A DNA stretch of 64,000 nt. Source: HGM12587 sp045128635 (GTDB taxonomy: Bacteria; Bacillota; Clostridia; Lachnospirales; Lachnospiraceae). The stretch covers positions 4,646 through 68,645 of the forward strand of contig JBGVRS010000170.1 in assembly GCA_045128635.1 (NCBI GenBank), in the 5' to 3' direction. The notes under the pieces are model-generated. The model was not told where the DNA came from and did no database searches. It saw nothing but the letters and a program-made list of their open reading frames with translations. Each line of letters starts with the position of its first letter. The first letter of the stretch is position 1. Shown here one piece after another: positions 17,291 through 26,405 of the stretch. The position numbers and the translations under genes were made by a program.

Positions 17291-17941
17291 ATGGCAGGAT
17301 TTGAAACCACATTAAAAAAATACCCATCCAAGCTTGACTCCAATGTAGTATTGAAAGTATATGAAGGACATTTTGCAACTGTACATTCACATATTACAAA
17401 ATATTTTGACTTTTCTACAATTAAAGCCAGAAGAAGCGAAGCTATGGCAGCAGCTAATATTCTTGCAGATAAATATGTAAATACAACAATCGTAGATACA
17501 ATTCTCTGTATGGAAGGCACTGAAGTAATTGGTGCATATTTAGCAGATAAGCTGACAAGAAATGGTATTCTCTCTATGAATGCTCATAAGACAATTTATG
17601 TAGTATCTCCTGAAATGGGTACTGGCGGACAGATTGTATTCCGTGATAACAATGAATTTATGATTCGTGGAAAAAATGTTCTCTTATTAGTAGCATCTGC
17701 TTCTACAGGCGGAACCATTTTCCAGTGTGCAGAATGCATTGAATATTATGGCGGTACAATTGCCGGTATTAGTGCAATTTTCAGCGCAACATCAGAAGTT
17801 GGAGGTCATGATGTAAACTCTATCTTTACAGCAGAAGATGTTCCTGGATATGGCAGTTATAAGATGAAAGATTGCCCATATTGTAAGAATAAACAGAAAC
17901 TGGATGCAATCGTAAACGCATACGGATACAGTAAAATTTAA
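17291..17941 (+). CDS. Phosphoribosyltransferase-like protein (PyrE-like)
   Basis: The 216-residue product has a type I PRTase fold pattern: a long N-terminal part, VVSPEMGTGGQIVF, and a PRPP-loop-like VLLLVASASTGGTIF. The loop has Ala-Ser where orotate and purine PRTases carry two acidic residues (normally like VEDVITTGG or VDDVISTGG). The C-terminus has the pair CPYCKNKQ. It resembles proteins often labelled orotate phosphoribosyltransferase in Lachnospiraceae, but the acid-less loop makes that activity doubtful. It follows rhaB by about 50 bases and precedes a terminator, so it may be in the same unit. Confidence 0.6.
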   Translation: MAGFETTLKKYPSKLDSNVVLKVYEGHFATVHSHITKYFDFSTIKARRSEAMAAANILADKYVNTTIVDTILCMEGTEVIGAYLADKLTRNGILSMNAHKTIYVVSPEMGTGGQIVFRDNNEFMIRGKNVLLLVASASTGGTIFQCAECIEYYGGTIAGISAIFSATSEVGGHDVNSIFTAEDVPGYGSYKMKDCPYCKNKQKLDAIVNAYGYSKI

Positions 17942-17956
17942 TAATCTTACATAGTA

Positions 17957-17989
17957 AGCAGCCTCCGAATTTAAGGAGGCTGCTTTTTT
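17957..17989 (+). terminator. Terminator after the PRTase-like gene
   Basis: Arms AGCAGCCTCC and GGAGGCTGCT with an 8-base loop and a T run. Confidence 0.93.
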
Positions 17990-18094
17990 ACGTGTCAAAT
18001 CCGAAAGAATCCTGTTTGCAGGTCTTGTATCTGCTTGACAAAAATGGTATAGTTACTACATATGTGAAACTATGCCTAAAAGGAGTCATATCTT

Positions 18095-19051
18095 ATGAAA
18101 TGGAATAAATATACATTAAAAACACGCACAGAAGCAGAAGATATCATCAGCAGCATGATGATGGATGTGGGTGTAGAAGGAATTGAAATTGAAGACAAGG
18201 TGCCTTTGACAGAGCAGGACAAGGCCCAGATGTTTGTAGACATTATGCCAATCGTTGGTGAAGATGACGGAACAGCGTACATTAGCTTTTATTTAGAACC
18301 TGAAATGGATCAGGAAGAAATGCTTCGCAGAGTCCGTGAAGGTTTGGAAGAAATTTCTGAATGGATGGATATCGGTGAAGGAACGATTGTAGCATCTGAA
18401 ACAGAAGATAAAGACTGGATCAACAACTGGAAAGAATATTTCCATCAGTTCTATGTTGATGATATTCTGATCAAACCATCATGGGAAGAAGTAAAACCGG
18501 AAGATAAAGAAAAACTTCTGATTCAGATTGATCCTGGAACAGCATTTGGTACCGGTATGCATGAGACAACACAGCTTTGCATCCGCCAGATTAAAAAATA
18601 TGTGACACCGGAAACAAAACTTCTGGATGTAGGATGTGGAAGCGGTATTCTCTCAATTGTTGCATTAAAACTTGGTGCAGAATCGGCAGTTGGTACAGAC
18701 CTTGACCCATGTGCGATTACAGCAACAGAAGAAAATACAGAAGTAAATGGTATTCCAAAAGAAAAATTCGAAGTGATGATTGGTAATATCATTGATGATA
18801 AAGAAATTCAGGACAGAGTGGGATATGAAAAATATGATATTGTCGTAGCAAACATTCTGGCAGACGTACTGGTGCCATTGACACCGGTCATCGTTAATCA
18901 GATGAAAGTCGGAGGTTTATACATTACTTCCGGTATTATCGATAACAAAGAAGAAACAGTAGTAGAAGCAGTGAAAGCAGCAGGTCTTGAAGTTTTAGAA
19001 GTGACTTACCAGGGCGAATGGGTTTCTGTAACTGCAAGAAAAAACGGGTAA
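18095..19051 (+). CDS. prmA: Ribosomal protein L11 methyltransferase
   Basis: The 318-residue product has an N-terminal L11-recognition domain and a Rossmann methyltransferase domain with LLDVGCGSGILSIVALKLG at about residue 175 and the NPPY-like motif VANILADVL. Typical length. A TTGACA at 18035 suggests a promoter just upstream, although its -10 partner is poor. It leads the prmA-rsmE-cysteine desulfurase-thiI run, a common Firmicute order. Confidence 0.93.
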   Translation: MKWNKYTLKTRTEAEDIISSMMMDVGVEGIEIEDKVPLTEQDKAQMFVDIMPIVGEDDGTAYISFYLEPEMDQEEMLRRVREGLEEISEWMDIGEGTIVASETEDKDWINNWKEYFHQFYVDDILIKPSWEEVKPEDKEKLLIQIDPGTAFGTGMHETTQLCIRQIKKYVTPETKLLDVGCGSGILSIVALKLGAESAVGTDLDPCAITATEENTEVNGIPKEKFEVMIGNIIDDKEIQDRVGYEKYDIVVANILADVLVPLTPVIVNQMKVGGLYITSGIIDNKEETVVEAVKAAGLEVLEVTYQGEWVSVTARKNG

Positions 19052-19055
19052 GATA

Positions 19056-19796
19056 ATGAGTCATTTTTTTATAACATCAGATCAGATTACGGGAAATGAA
19101 CTGACAATTACAGGTGACGATGTCAATCATATGAAAAACGTACTTCGTATGAGAAGCGGAGAAGCATTTACTGCAGCAGATGAAAATGGAATGTTCTATC
19201 GCTGTGAGGTGGATGTGCTTGACAAACAGCAGGTAACTGCAAAAATTTTGTGGAAAGAAGAAGGTTCCAGTGAGCTTTCTTCAAAAATCTACCTTTTTCA
19301 GGGACTTCCAAAATCTGACAAGATGGAACTGATTATTCAAAAAGCAGTGGAGCTTGGTGCATATCAGATCATTCCGGTTGCTACAAAGCGTGCAATCGTG
19401 AAACTGGATGCGAAAAAAGAAGCTTCCAAGTTAAAGCGCTGGCAGGCAATCGCAGAAGGTGCCGCAAAACAGTCAGGCAGAATGCTGATTCCACAGATTT
19501 CTGAGGTAAAAACTTATGGTGAAGCACTGCAGATGGCGCAGCAGCTGGATATCAATGTGATTCCATATGAATGCGCAAGAGGCATGGATGGAACCCGTGA
19601 GATCTTTGGAAATATCAAACCAGGTATGAGTGTGGGGATTTTTATTGGTCCGGAAGGCGGTTTTGAAGAATCAGAGGTTGAAAAGGCGGAATCACTGGGT
19701 GTGAAACCGGTGACTTTGGGCAAAAGAATTCTCCGTACAGAGACAGCCGGACTTACGACGCTGTCGATTTTAATGTATCTGTTGGAGGAATCGTAA
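19056..19796 (+). CDS. rsmE: 16S rRNA m3U1498 methyltransferase
   Basis: SPOUT methyltransferase of 246 residues. N-terminal PUA-like part (ITGDDVNHMKNVLRMRSG) and C-terminal knot with IFIGPEGGFEESEVE and LGKRILRTETA, all signatures of RsmE. It begins 4 bases after prmA, so the two are likely translationally coupled. Confidence 0.93.
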   Translation: MSHFFITSDQITGNELTITGDDVNHMKNVLRMRSGEAFTAADENGMFYRCEVDVLDKQQVTAKILWKEEGSSELSSKIYLFQGLPKSDKMELIIQKAVELGAYQIIPVATKRAIVKLDAKKEASKLKRWQAIAEGAAKQSGRMLIPQISEVKTYGEALQMAQQLDINVIPYECARGMDGTREIFGNIKPGMSVGIFIGPEGGFEESEVEKAESLGVKPVTLGKRILRTETAGLTTLSILMYLLEES

Positions 19797-19824
19797 ACCG
19801 TATTTTGAGTAGAAGAGGAAGTAT

Positions 19825-20979
19825 ATGCAGGCATATTTAGATAATTCTGCGACAACCGTGTGTGAACCGGGAGTGGTTGAAAAGGTAGTTCAGATGATGA
19901 GCGTCATTTATGGCAACCCGTCAGCAATGCACAATAAAGGTGTTGAAGCAGAAAACTATATCAAAGAAGCAAAAGAAATCATTGCAAAGACAATGAAGGT
20001 GCAGGAAAAAGAGCTGATCTTTACATCTGGTGGAACAGAAAGCAATAACCTTGCAATCATGGGATGCGCAGCAGCCAACCACCGTATGGGAAAGCACTTA
20101 ATTACGACAAAAATCGAGCATCCATCCGTTGGCAATGTCATGAAACATATGGAAGAAGACGGATTTGAAGTCACTTATCTTCCGGTGGATGAAAACGGAA
20201 TTGTAAAGCTGGACAAGTTAAAAGAAGCACTTCGTCCGGATACCATGCTGGTATCAGTGATGCATGTCAATAATGAAATTGGTGCAGTTCAGCCAATCGA
20301 AGAAATTGGAAAGCTTGTAAAAGCGAACAATAAAGCCACTTTATTTCATGTAGATGCCATTCAGGGATATGGTAAATACCGCATTTATCCAAAGAAAATG
20401 GGAATTGATTTGTTATCTGTCAGTGGTCATAAGATTCATGGACCAAAAGGTGTTGGATTTTTATACTGCGATTCCAAGGTGAAAATCAAACCAATTATCT
20501 TCGGTGGCGGACAGCAGAAGGATCTGCGATCCGGGACAGAAAACGTACCTGGAATTGTAGGACTTGCTGAGGCTGCAAAAGAAATCTATACAGATTTTGA
20601 AGATAAAATGAAACATTTATATGAAATCAAAGAGTATTTCGTAGAAAAAGTAACAGAGCTTGAGGGTACGAAAATCAACGGATTGACCGGAAAAGAATCA
20701 GCGCCTCATGTGGTAAGCGTCAGCTTTCCGGGAATTCGAAGCGAAGTATTGCTACATTCCTTAGAAGATAAAGAAATTTATGCTTCCGCAGGAAGTGCTT
20801 GTTCCTCCAATAAGCCGGCGGTGAGTGCGACTTTGAAAGCAATCAATGCACCAAAGGAACACTTAGACAGCACACTGAGGTTTAGCTTTAGTGTTCATAC
20901 CACAAAAGAAGAGATAGATTATTGTATCGAAGTATTGAAGGGATTACTTCCAATGCTTCGTCGTTATGCAAGACATTAG
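19825..20979 (+). CDS. Cysteine desulfurase, NifS/IscS type
   Basis: PLP enzyme of 384 residues that delivers sulfane sulfur from cysteine. Starts YLDNSATT, has the PLP lysine at about 203 (SGHKIHGPKG) and the persulfide cysteine at about 326 in the short loop SAGSACSS. It ends 16 bases before thiI, so its main partner is likely ThiI for tRNA 4-thiouridine and thiamine thiazole, rather than Fe-S cluster assembly. Confidence 0.92.
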   Translation: MQAYLDNSATTVCEPGVVEKVVQMMSVIYGNPSAMHNKGVEAENYIKEAKEIIAKTMKVQEKELIFTSGGTESNNLAIMGCAAANHRMGKHLITTKIEHPSVGNVMKHMEEDGFEVTYLPVDENGIVKLDKLKEALRPDTMLVSVMHVNNEIGAVQPIEEIGKLVKANNKATLFHVDAIQGYGKYRIYPKKMGIDLLSVSGHKIHGPKGVGFLYCDSKVKIKPIIFGGGQQKDLRSGTENVPGIVGLAEAAKEIYTDFEDKMKHLYEIKEYFVEKVTELEGTKINGLTGKESAPHVVSVSFPGIRSEVLLHSLEDKEIYASAGSACSSNKPAVSATLKAINAPKEHLDSTLRFSFSVHTTKEEIDYCIEVLKGLLPMLRRYARH

Positions 20980-20995
20980 AAGAGGATAGAGATTT

Positions 20996-22189
20996 ATGGA
21001 AAAGACAATATTTAGAGCATTTTTGATCAAATACGCTGAAATTGCCATTAAAGGTAAAAACCGTTATATGTTCGAAGATGCACTGGTTGAAAGCATGAGA
21101 AAAGCCCTGACAGAAGTAGAGGGTGAATTCGAAGTAACAAAAGAAATGGGTCGTATCTATGTATTCGTAAAATCTGAATACTATGATTATGAGGAAACGA
21201 TTGCAGCATTAAAACGTGTATTTGGTATTGTGGGAATCTGTCCGGTTGTTATCGTAGAAGATACAGATTTTGAAAATGTATCTGCACAGGTACTTAAATA
21301 CATTGATGATGTATATCCTGACAAAAACAAAACATTTAAAGTGAATGCACGTCGTGCAAATAAAGGATATCCTCTGGATTCTGTAGAAATCAACCTGGAA
21401 ATGGGTGGAAGAATTTTAGATGCTTATCCTGAAATGAAAGTAGATGTACATCATCCGGATATCAATCTTGTCATTGAAGTACGTAAACATGTGTACATTT
21501 ATTCTGAAATCATTCCGGGACCAGGCGGCATGCCAATTGGAACAAACGGAAGAGCAATGCTTCTTTTATCCGGCGGTATCGACAGCCCGGTAGCAGGATG
21601 GATGATCGCAAAACGTGGTGTTCGTCTGGATGCAACCTATTTCCATGCACCGCCATACACAAGTGAGCGTGCAAAACAGAAGGTTGTAGATTTGGCAAAG
21701 AAAGTTGCGAAATATACAGGCCCGATTCGTTTGAACATTGTAAACTTTACAGATATTCAGCTCTACATTTATGACCAGTGTCCACATGAAGAATTAACAA
21801 TCATCATGCGCCGTTATATGATGAGAATCGCAGAAGATCTTGCAAACAAAAACGGCAGTATGGCACTTATTACAGGGGAAAGTATTGGTCAGGTAGCAAG
21901 CCAGACAGTGCAGAGCCTTGCAGCAACCAATGAAGTTTGTACAATGCCTGTATTTCGTCCGTTGATTGGATTTGATAAAGAAGATATTGTAACGATTGCA
22001 AAAAATATCGATACTTATGAAACTTCTATTTTACCATACGAAGACTGTTGTACAATTTTCGTGGCAAAACATCCGGTAACAAAACCGAATATCAACATTA
22101 TCAAACGTTCCGAAACAAAACTGGAAGAAAAAATTGCAGAGCTTTACAAAGAAGCGATGGAAAGCGTAGAGACAATTCTCGTAGAATAG
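20996..22189 (+). CDS. thiI: tRNA 4-thiouridine synthase
   Basis: The 397-residue product has ferredoxin-like and THUMP domains (residues 1-165), then an ATP-pyrophosphatase domain with the PP motif LLLSGGIDSPVAGWM at about 190. The catalytic Cys pair DCC is near 351. The C-terminal rhodanese domain of the E. coli enzyme is absent, as in Bacillus and other Firmicutes, where a partner desulfurase supplies sulfur; the gene just upstream fits. Confidence 0.95.
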   Translation: MEKTIFRAFLIKYAEIAIKGKNRYMFEDALVESMRKALTEVEGEFEVTKEMGRIYVFVKSEYYDYEETIAALKRVFGIVGICPVVIVEDTDFENVSAQVLKYIDDVYPDKNKTFKVNARRANKGYPLDSVEINLEMGGRILDAYPEMKVDVHHPDINLVIEVRKHVYIYSEIIPGPGGMPIGTNGRAMLLLSGGIDSPVAGWMIAKRGVRLDATYFHAPPYTSERAKQKVVDLAKKVAKYTGPIRLNIVNFTDIQLYIYDQCPHEELTIIMRRYMMRIAEDLANKNGSMALITGESIGQVASQTVQSLAATNEVCTMPVFRPLIGFDKEDIVTIAKNIDTYETSILPYEDCCTIFVAKHPVTKPNINIIKRSETKLEEKIAELYKEAMESVETILVE

Positions 22190-22211
22190 CAGATAGAGAT
22201 CAGACATAAGA

Positions 22212-22248
22212 AAATGCGAGAAATACTTGGTATTTCTCGCATTTATAA
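22212..22248. terminator. Bidirectional terminator between thiI and the HPr-like gene
   Basis: A perfect 15-base stem (AAATGCGAGAAATAC with its complement) around a TTG loop, AT-rich on both sides. Confidence 0.88.
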
Positions 22249-22267
22249 TTCACATGTTTACCTGAAA

Positions 22268-22507
22268 CTATTCGATTACGTATGGTTTGATAGCTTCCAG
22301 GATTGCATTCATGTTTTCATCTGCATGAATGTTTAAGTTGATTGGCTTGGATAAATCTAAACTGAAGATACCCATAATAGATTTTGCGTCAATCACGTAT
22401 CTACCGGAAACTAAATCAAAATCGTTGTCAAATTTAGAAATTTCGTTTACAAAAGATTTTACTTTATCGATAGAATTTAAAGAAATTTGAACAGTTTTCA
22501 TTTTCAT
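22268..22507 (-). CDS. HPr-like protein without the catalytic histidine
   Basis: The 79-residue product matches HPr over its length: beta strand KTVQISL, a helix DKVKSFVNEIS, and the regulatory loop region AKSIMGIFSLDL where HPr has KSIMGVMSL with Ser46. The segment that should read GLHARPA with His15 is instead NSIDKVKSF, so it cannot accept phosphate from enzyme I. The conserved serine at the regulatory site remains, similar to Crh of Bacillus, which also lacks His15. A regulatory role rather than transport is therefore inferred. Good AGGAGG before ATG 22507. Confidence 0.75.
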   Translation of the reverse strand: MKMKTVQISLNSIDKVKSFVNEISKFDNDFDLVSGRYVIDAKSIMGIFSLDLSKPINLNIHADENMNAILEAIKPYVIE

Positions 22508-22600
22508 AGTTTGCCTCCTAAATGAGATGAGATTATACACATCTATATTAACATAATGAGGTCAAAAGTCAATAATGAAACTGGCGGAGGATGGAAAAAT

Positions 22601-23905
22601 ATGGCAAAAAGAGTGGCGTTACACAACCTTGGTTGTAAGGTCAATGCTTATGAAACAGAAAGTATGCAGCAGATGCTGGAGGCGGCGGGATATGAAATCG
22701 TACCGTTTGCGCCGGGGGCTGATATTTATATAATTAACACTTGCAGTGTGACAAATATTGCAGACAGAAAATCAAGACAGATGCTTCACAAAGCAAAAAA
22801 AATGAATCAGGAAGCCATTGTAGTGGCAGCGGGATGTTATGTGGAAAGTGAAAAGCACAGTGGCGGAAAAGTAGATGATGCTATTGATATCGTTATCGGA
22901 AACAACTGCAAGAAAGATCTGATTGAGATTTTGGAAGCTTATGAAGAAGGTAAACGTTCAGAAGTGGTCATTGATATTAATCATACGAAAGAATATGAAG
23001 AACTGAATCTGAATAAAACCGCAGAACATACAAGAGCGTATGTAAAAGTGCAGGATGGATGTAATCAGTTTTGCAGCTACTGCATCATTCCTTATACAAG
23101 GGGAAGGGTCAGAAGCCGTAAGTCTCAGGATGTATATGATGAAGTAGTTCGTCTTGCAAAGGCCGGTTATCATGAAGTGGTACTGACAGGAATCCATTTG
23201 GGTTCCTATGGCGTGGATCTGGAAGAAGAAACGCTGTTATCACTGATTGAAAAGATTCATGACATTGACGGAATTGAGAGAATCCGACTGGGCTCCTTGG
23301 AACCTCGTGTGATGACAGAGGAATTTGTAGAGAGAATTGCAGGACTTTCAAAGGTGTGCCCGCATTTCCACTTATCTTTGCAGAGTGGATGTGACGAAAC
23401 ACTGAAACGAATGAATAGAAAATATTCGGCAGAAGAATACTATGAAGTATGTAAACGACTTCGAAGACATTATGAGAACCCTGCCCTTACCACAGATGTA
23501 ATCGTAGGATTTGCAGGTGAAACAGAAGAAGAGTTTGCGCAGTGCAAAGCGTTTTTGGAAAAAATTGAATTTTTTGAAACACATATTTTCAAGTTTTCTA
23601 TCAGAAAAGGTACCAGAGCAGCAAAAATGGAAAATCAGGTACCGGATCAGATCAAAACAAAACGCAGCAATGAACTGCTTGCATTGAATGAGAAAAATTC
23701 GGTAAAATATTTACAGGAGCATTTTGGAAAAGACCTGGAGGTTTTGATGGAAGAAGAGATGCTCATTGATGGAGAAAAATATTTTGTAGGTCATACGAAG
23801 GAATACATCCGTGTGGCAGTAAAGACAGAAGAAGATTTCACAAATCGTTTTGTGACAGTGAAAGCAAATAAGATATTAAAGGATCTGATTTTGCTTGGAG
23901 AATAG
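22601..23905 (+). CDS. mtaB: tRNA t6A37 methylthiotransferase
   Basis: Radical SAM methylthiotransferase of 434 residues making ms2t6A in tRNA. UPF0004 domain with HNLGCKVNAYE, INTCSV and AAGCY cysteines, radical SAM motif CNQFCSYCIIPYTRG at about residue 148, and a C-terminal TRAM-like segment. The features match MtaB (YqeV) rather than MiaB. The ATG at 22601 has GGCGGAGG upstream; an earlier in-frame ATG at 22556 lacks a site. It lies 15 bases before the MATE gene. Confidence 0.88.
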   Translation: MAKRVALHNLGCKVNAYETESMQQMLEAAGYEIVPFAPGADIYIINTCSVTNIADRKSRQMLHKAKKMNQEAIVVAAGCYVESEKHSGGKVDDAIDIVIGNNCKKDLIEILEAYEEGKRSEVVIDINHTKEYEELNLNKTAEHTRAYVKVQDGCNQFCSYCIIPYTRGRVRSRKSQDVYDEVVRLAKAGYHEVVLTGIHLGSYGVDLEEETLLSLIEKIHDIDGIERIRLGSLEPRVMTEEFVERIAGLSKVCPHFHLSLQSGCDETLKRMNRKYSAEEYYEVCKRLRRHYENPALTTDVIVGFAGETEEEFAQCKAFLEKIEFFETHIFKFSIRKGTRAAKMENQVPDQIKTKRSNELLALNEKNSVKYLQEHFGKDLEVLMEEEMLIDGEKYFVGHTKEYIRVAVKTEEDFTNRFVTVKANKILKDLILLGE

Positions 23906-23920
23906 TGAAAGGTTGATGTT

Positions 23921-25279
23921 ATGGAACAGAATCAGCAGTTTCAGAAGATGACACAGACTCCTGTGGGAAAATTGATTGCAACATTATCGATACCGACAAT
24001 TATCAGTATGCTGGTAACCTCCGTTTATAATATGGCGGATACATTTTTTGTATCTAAGTTGGGAACCAGTGCCTCCGGCGCTGTAGGGATTGTATTTTCG
24101 GTGATGGCAATTATCCAGGCTATTGGATTTACCTTTGGGATGGGCAGCGGAAGCTGGATTTCCAGACTTTTAGGTGCTAAGGAAGAAGAAAAGGCAAAAG
24201 AGGTTGCCGCCACAGGATTTTACAGTGCGATTTTTCTTTGTACGCTTATGAGTATTATCGGTGAATGGAAAATAGATGACCTGATGAGAATCCTAGGCGC
24301 ATCTGAGACGATTCTGCCATATGCAAGAGACTACGCCAGATATATTTTACTTGCAGCACCGATCATGGCATCCTCTTTTGTGCTGAATAATATTCTTCGT
24401 TCCGAAGGTCATGCAAAATTTGCTATGATTGGAATCACCACAGGCGGTATTTTAAATATTGTTTTAGATCCGATATTTATATTTACCTTCAATATGGGAA
24501 TCAGCGGTGCGGCACTGGCGACGGCACTTAGCCAGTTGATCAGTTTTTTGATTCTGCTGTCATATTTTGTAATGCATAAGACTACTACAAGACTGGGGAT
24601 TCATAGGCTGTCGAAAAATCCGGGAACCTATTATCAGATTATAAAAAATGGTCTGCCATCTTTCTCAAGACAGGGACTTGCAAGTATTGCTTCTATATTA
24701 TTAAATAAGCAGGCGATTATTTATGGAGATGCAGCAGTTGCTGCAATGGCAATCGTAACAAAAATCTTTATGATGATCTTCTCAGTCATGATTGGATTTG
24801 GCCAGGGGTATCAGCCGGTTGTTGGATTTAACTTTGGAGCAGGTATTATGGACCGTGTAAAAAAGGCAATGAAATTTACACTGAAAGTTGGAATCATTGG
24901 GATGAGCAGCGCGGCTGTAATTTTATTCTTTGCAGCACCACTGTTGATGGAATTATTTATATCAGATGATCCGGCGGTTCTAGAAATCGGAACCATGGCA
25001 CTTCGTGCCCAGGCGATTAGTATGCCGCTCATTCCAATTGGTACAGTAGCCAATATGACCTTTCAATCTATTGGAAAATCGTGGAAGGCAACCATCATGT
25101 CGTCCATGAGACAGGGAATCTTTTTTATCCCATTGATTTTTATACTTCCGGCAATCTTTGGACTGTGGGGAGTTACTATGACACAGGCAGCATCTGATGT
25201 GCTGACAGCACTTGCATGTACACCATTTTTATACAGTTTTTATAAAAATCTTACAGAGGAAACAAAGACTGCGGCTTAG
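23921..25279 (+). CDS. MATE-family multidrug/organic cation exporter
   Basis: A 452-residue inner-membrane protein with 12 helices in two halves, starting TPVGKLIATLSIPTIISML, with FVSKLGTSASGAVG and, in the second half, GFGQGYQPVVGFNFGA, which is a strong MATE signature. Typical length of the family. Substrate unknown. Likely cotranscribed with mtaB. Confidence 0.9.
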   Translation: MEQNQQFQKMTQTPVGKLIATLSIPTIISMLVTSVYNMADTFFVSKLGTSASGAVGIVFSVMAIIQAIGFTFGMGSGSWISRLLGAKEEEKAKEVAATGFYSAIFLCTLMSIIGEWKIDDLMRILGASETILPYARDYARYILLAAPIMASSFVLNNILRSEGHAKFAMIGITTGGILNIVLDPIFIFTFNMGISGAALATALSQLISFLILLSYFVMHKTTTRLGIHRLSKNPGTYYQIIKNGLPSFSRQGLASIASILLNKQAIIYGDAAVAAMAIVTKIFMMIFSVMIGFGQGYQPVVGFNFGAGIMDRVKKAMKFTLKVGIIGMSSAAVILFFAAPLLMELFISDDPAVLEIGTMALRAQAISMPLIPIGTVANMTFQSIGKSWKATIMSSMRQGIFFIPLIFILPAIFGLWGVTMTQAASDVLTALACTPFLYSFYKNLTEETKTAA

Positions 25280-25285
25280 AAAAGC

Positions 25286-25314
25286 TTGTCTTTTATGTAA
25301 AGCTGTATTATAGT
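25286..25314 (+). promoter_or_regulatory. Promoter of the ireB-ruvX operon
   Basis: TTGTCT (25286-25291), 17 bases, TATAGT (25309-25314). The leader also holds a small CCCC-TTT-GGGG hairpin near 25347-25357. Confidence 0.45.
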
Positions 25315-25380
25315 AAAGATAATTATTTATTATGCGGAAGAATCCCCTTTGGGGAGCAGTTCGCGACGGGGGCGGATGAA

Positions 25381-25641
25381 ATGAGTACACTTCATAACAC
25401 ACAATGCTTTAAGGTGACAGCTGAACAGGAATTACAGGTAGGAGATATCTTAAAGACAGTTTATCAGGCAATGACAGAAAAAGGCTACAATCCGGTAAAC
25501 CAGATTGTTGGTTATATTATGTCAGGAGATCCTACTTACATCACAAGCCATAAAGGTGCAAGAAGTATGATTTCCAAAGTGGAACGTGATGAACTGGTAG
25601 AAGAACTTTTAAAGGTTTATATCGAAACATTAGAAAAATAG
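25381..25641 (+). CDS. ireB: IreB family regulatory protein (UPF0297)
   Basis: The 86-residue product contains QELQVGDILKTVYQAMTEKG and QIVGYIMSGDPTYIT, diagnostic of the UPF0297 family. In Enterococcus, IreB is a substrate of the PASTA kinase IreK and affects cephalosporin resistance. The order ireB-ruvX-DUF1292 is the standard Firmicute arrangement. Confidence 0.93.
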   Translation: MSTLHNTQCFKVTAEQELQVGDILKTVYQAMTEKGYNPVNQIVGYIMSGDPTYITSHKGARSMISKVERDELVEELLKVYIETLEK

Positions 25642-25656
25642 ACTTAGGAGATTTGT

Positions 25657-26085
25657 ATGAGAATTATGGGCTTAGACTACGGCTCTAAAACCGTAGGCGT
25701 AGCCATTAGCGATCCTTTAGGCATTACTGCTCAGGGAATCGAAATCATCAGACGTGAGAAAGAAACAAAATTACGGCAGACCTTAGCACGTATTGAAGCT
25801 TTGATTAAAGAATATCAGGTGGAATCTATCGTGCTCGGTTTTCCCAAAAATATGAACAATACTATCGGAGACAGGGCTGAGAAATCGCTTGCATTTAAAG
25901 AAATGTTGGAAAAGCGGACAGGTCTGGATGTTGTCATGTGGGATGAGCGATTAACTACGGTGGAAGCGAACCGTACGCTAATGGAAGGAAAAGTTAGAAG
26001 AGAAGACAGAAGTAAATATGTGGACATGCTGGCAGCTGTTTACATTTTACAGGGTTATTTGGATTCAAGGAGTTTTAAATTATAA
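25657..26085 (+). CDS. ruvX: Holliday junction resolvase-like protein (YqgF)
   Basis: The 142-residue RNase H-fold product starts MGLDYGSKTVGVAISDPLG, has VLGFPKNMNNTIG and WDERLTTVEA, all YqgF signatures with the conserved acidic residues. Implicated in pre-16S rRNA 5' end maturation and/or junction resolution. It ends one base into the next gene. Confidence 0.93.
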   Translation: MRIMGLDYGSKTVGVAISDPLGITAQGIEIIRREKETKLRQTLARIEALIKEYQVESIVLGFPKNMNNTIGDRAEKSLAFKEMLEKRTGLDVVMWDERLTTVEANRTLMEGKVRREDRSKYVDMLAAVYILQGYLDSRSFKL

Positions 26086-26342
26086 TGGATAAAATCACAT
26101 TTATTTCTGAAAATGAAGAAGCAGTAGAATTTTATGTTTTGGAAGAAACCCGTATCGGTGGGGTTGATTATATATTAGTTACAGATTCTGAAGAAGGAGA
26201 TGCAGAATGCCTGATCTTAAAGGATTTGTCCGGAGCTGAGGATGCAGAAGCAGTTTATACGATTGTAGAGGACGAAAATGAACTTGACAGTGTATTCGGT
26301 GTTTTTGAACAGATGCTGGAAGATGTAGACATCGAACGGTAA
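26085..26342 (+). CDS. DUF1292 family protein
   Basis: Very acidic 85-residue protein (ITFISENEEAVEFYVLEET, VTDSEEGDAECLILKD), matching the DUF1292 (YrzB) family that follows ruvX in Firmicutes. Function is not established. It shares one base with the end of ruvX. Confidence 0.88.
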   Translation: MDKITFISENEEAVEFYVLEETRIGGVDYILVTDSEEGDAECLILKDLSGAEDAEAVYTIVEDENELDSVFGVFEQMLEDVDIER

Positions 26343-26405
26343 TCTTTAGGCAGTTTATGCCTTTTTACACGAGCGGAAAAATATAACGAAACTAGGAGGT
26401 TACAT

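Noticed and set aside
25335..25380. CCCC-TTT-GGGG hairpin upstream of ireB as a terminator or riboswitch
   Set aside because: The stem is short with no T run, and nothing matches a known aptamer.
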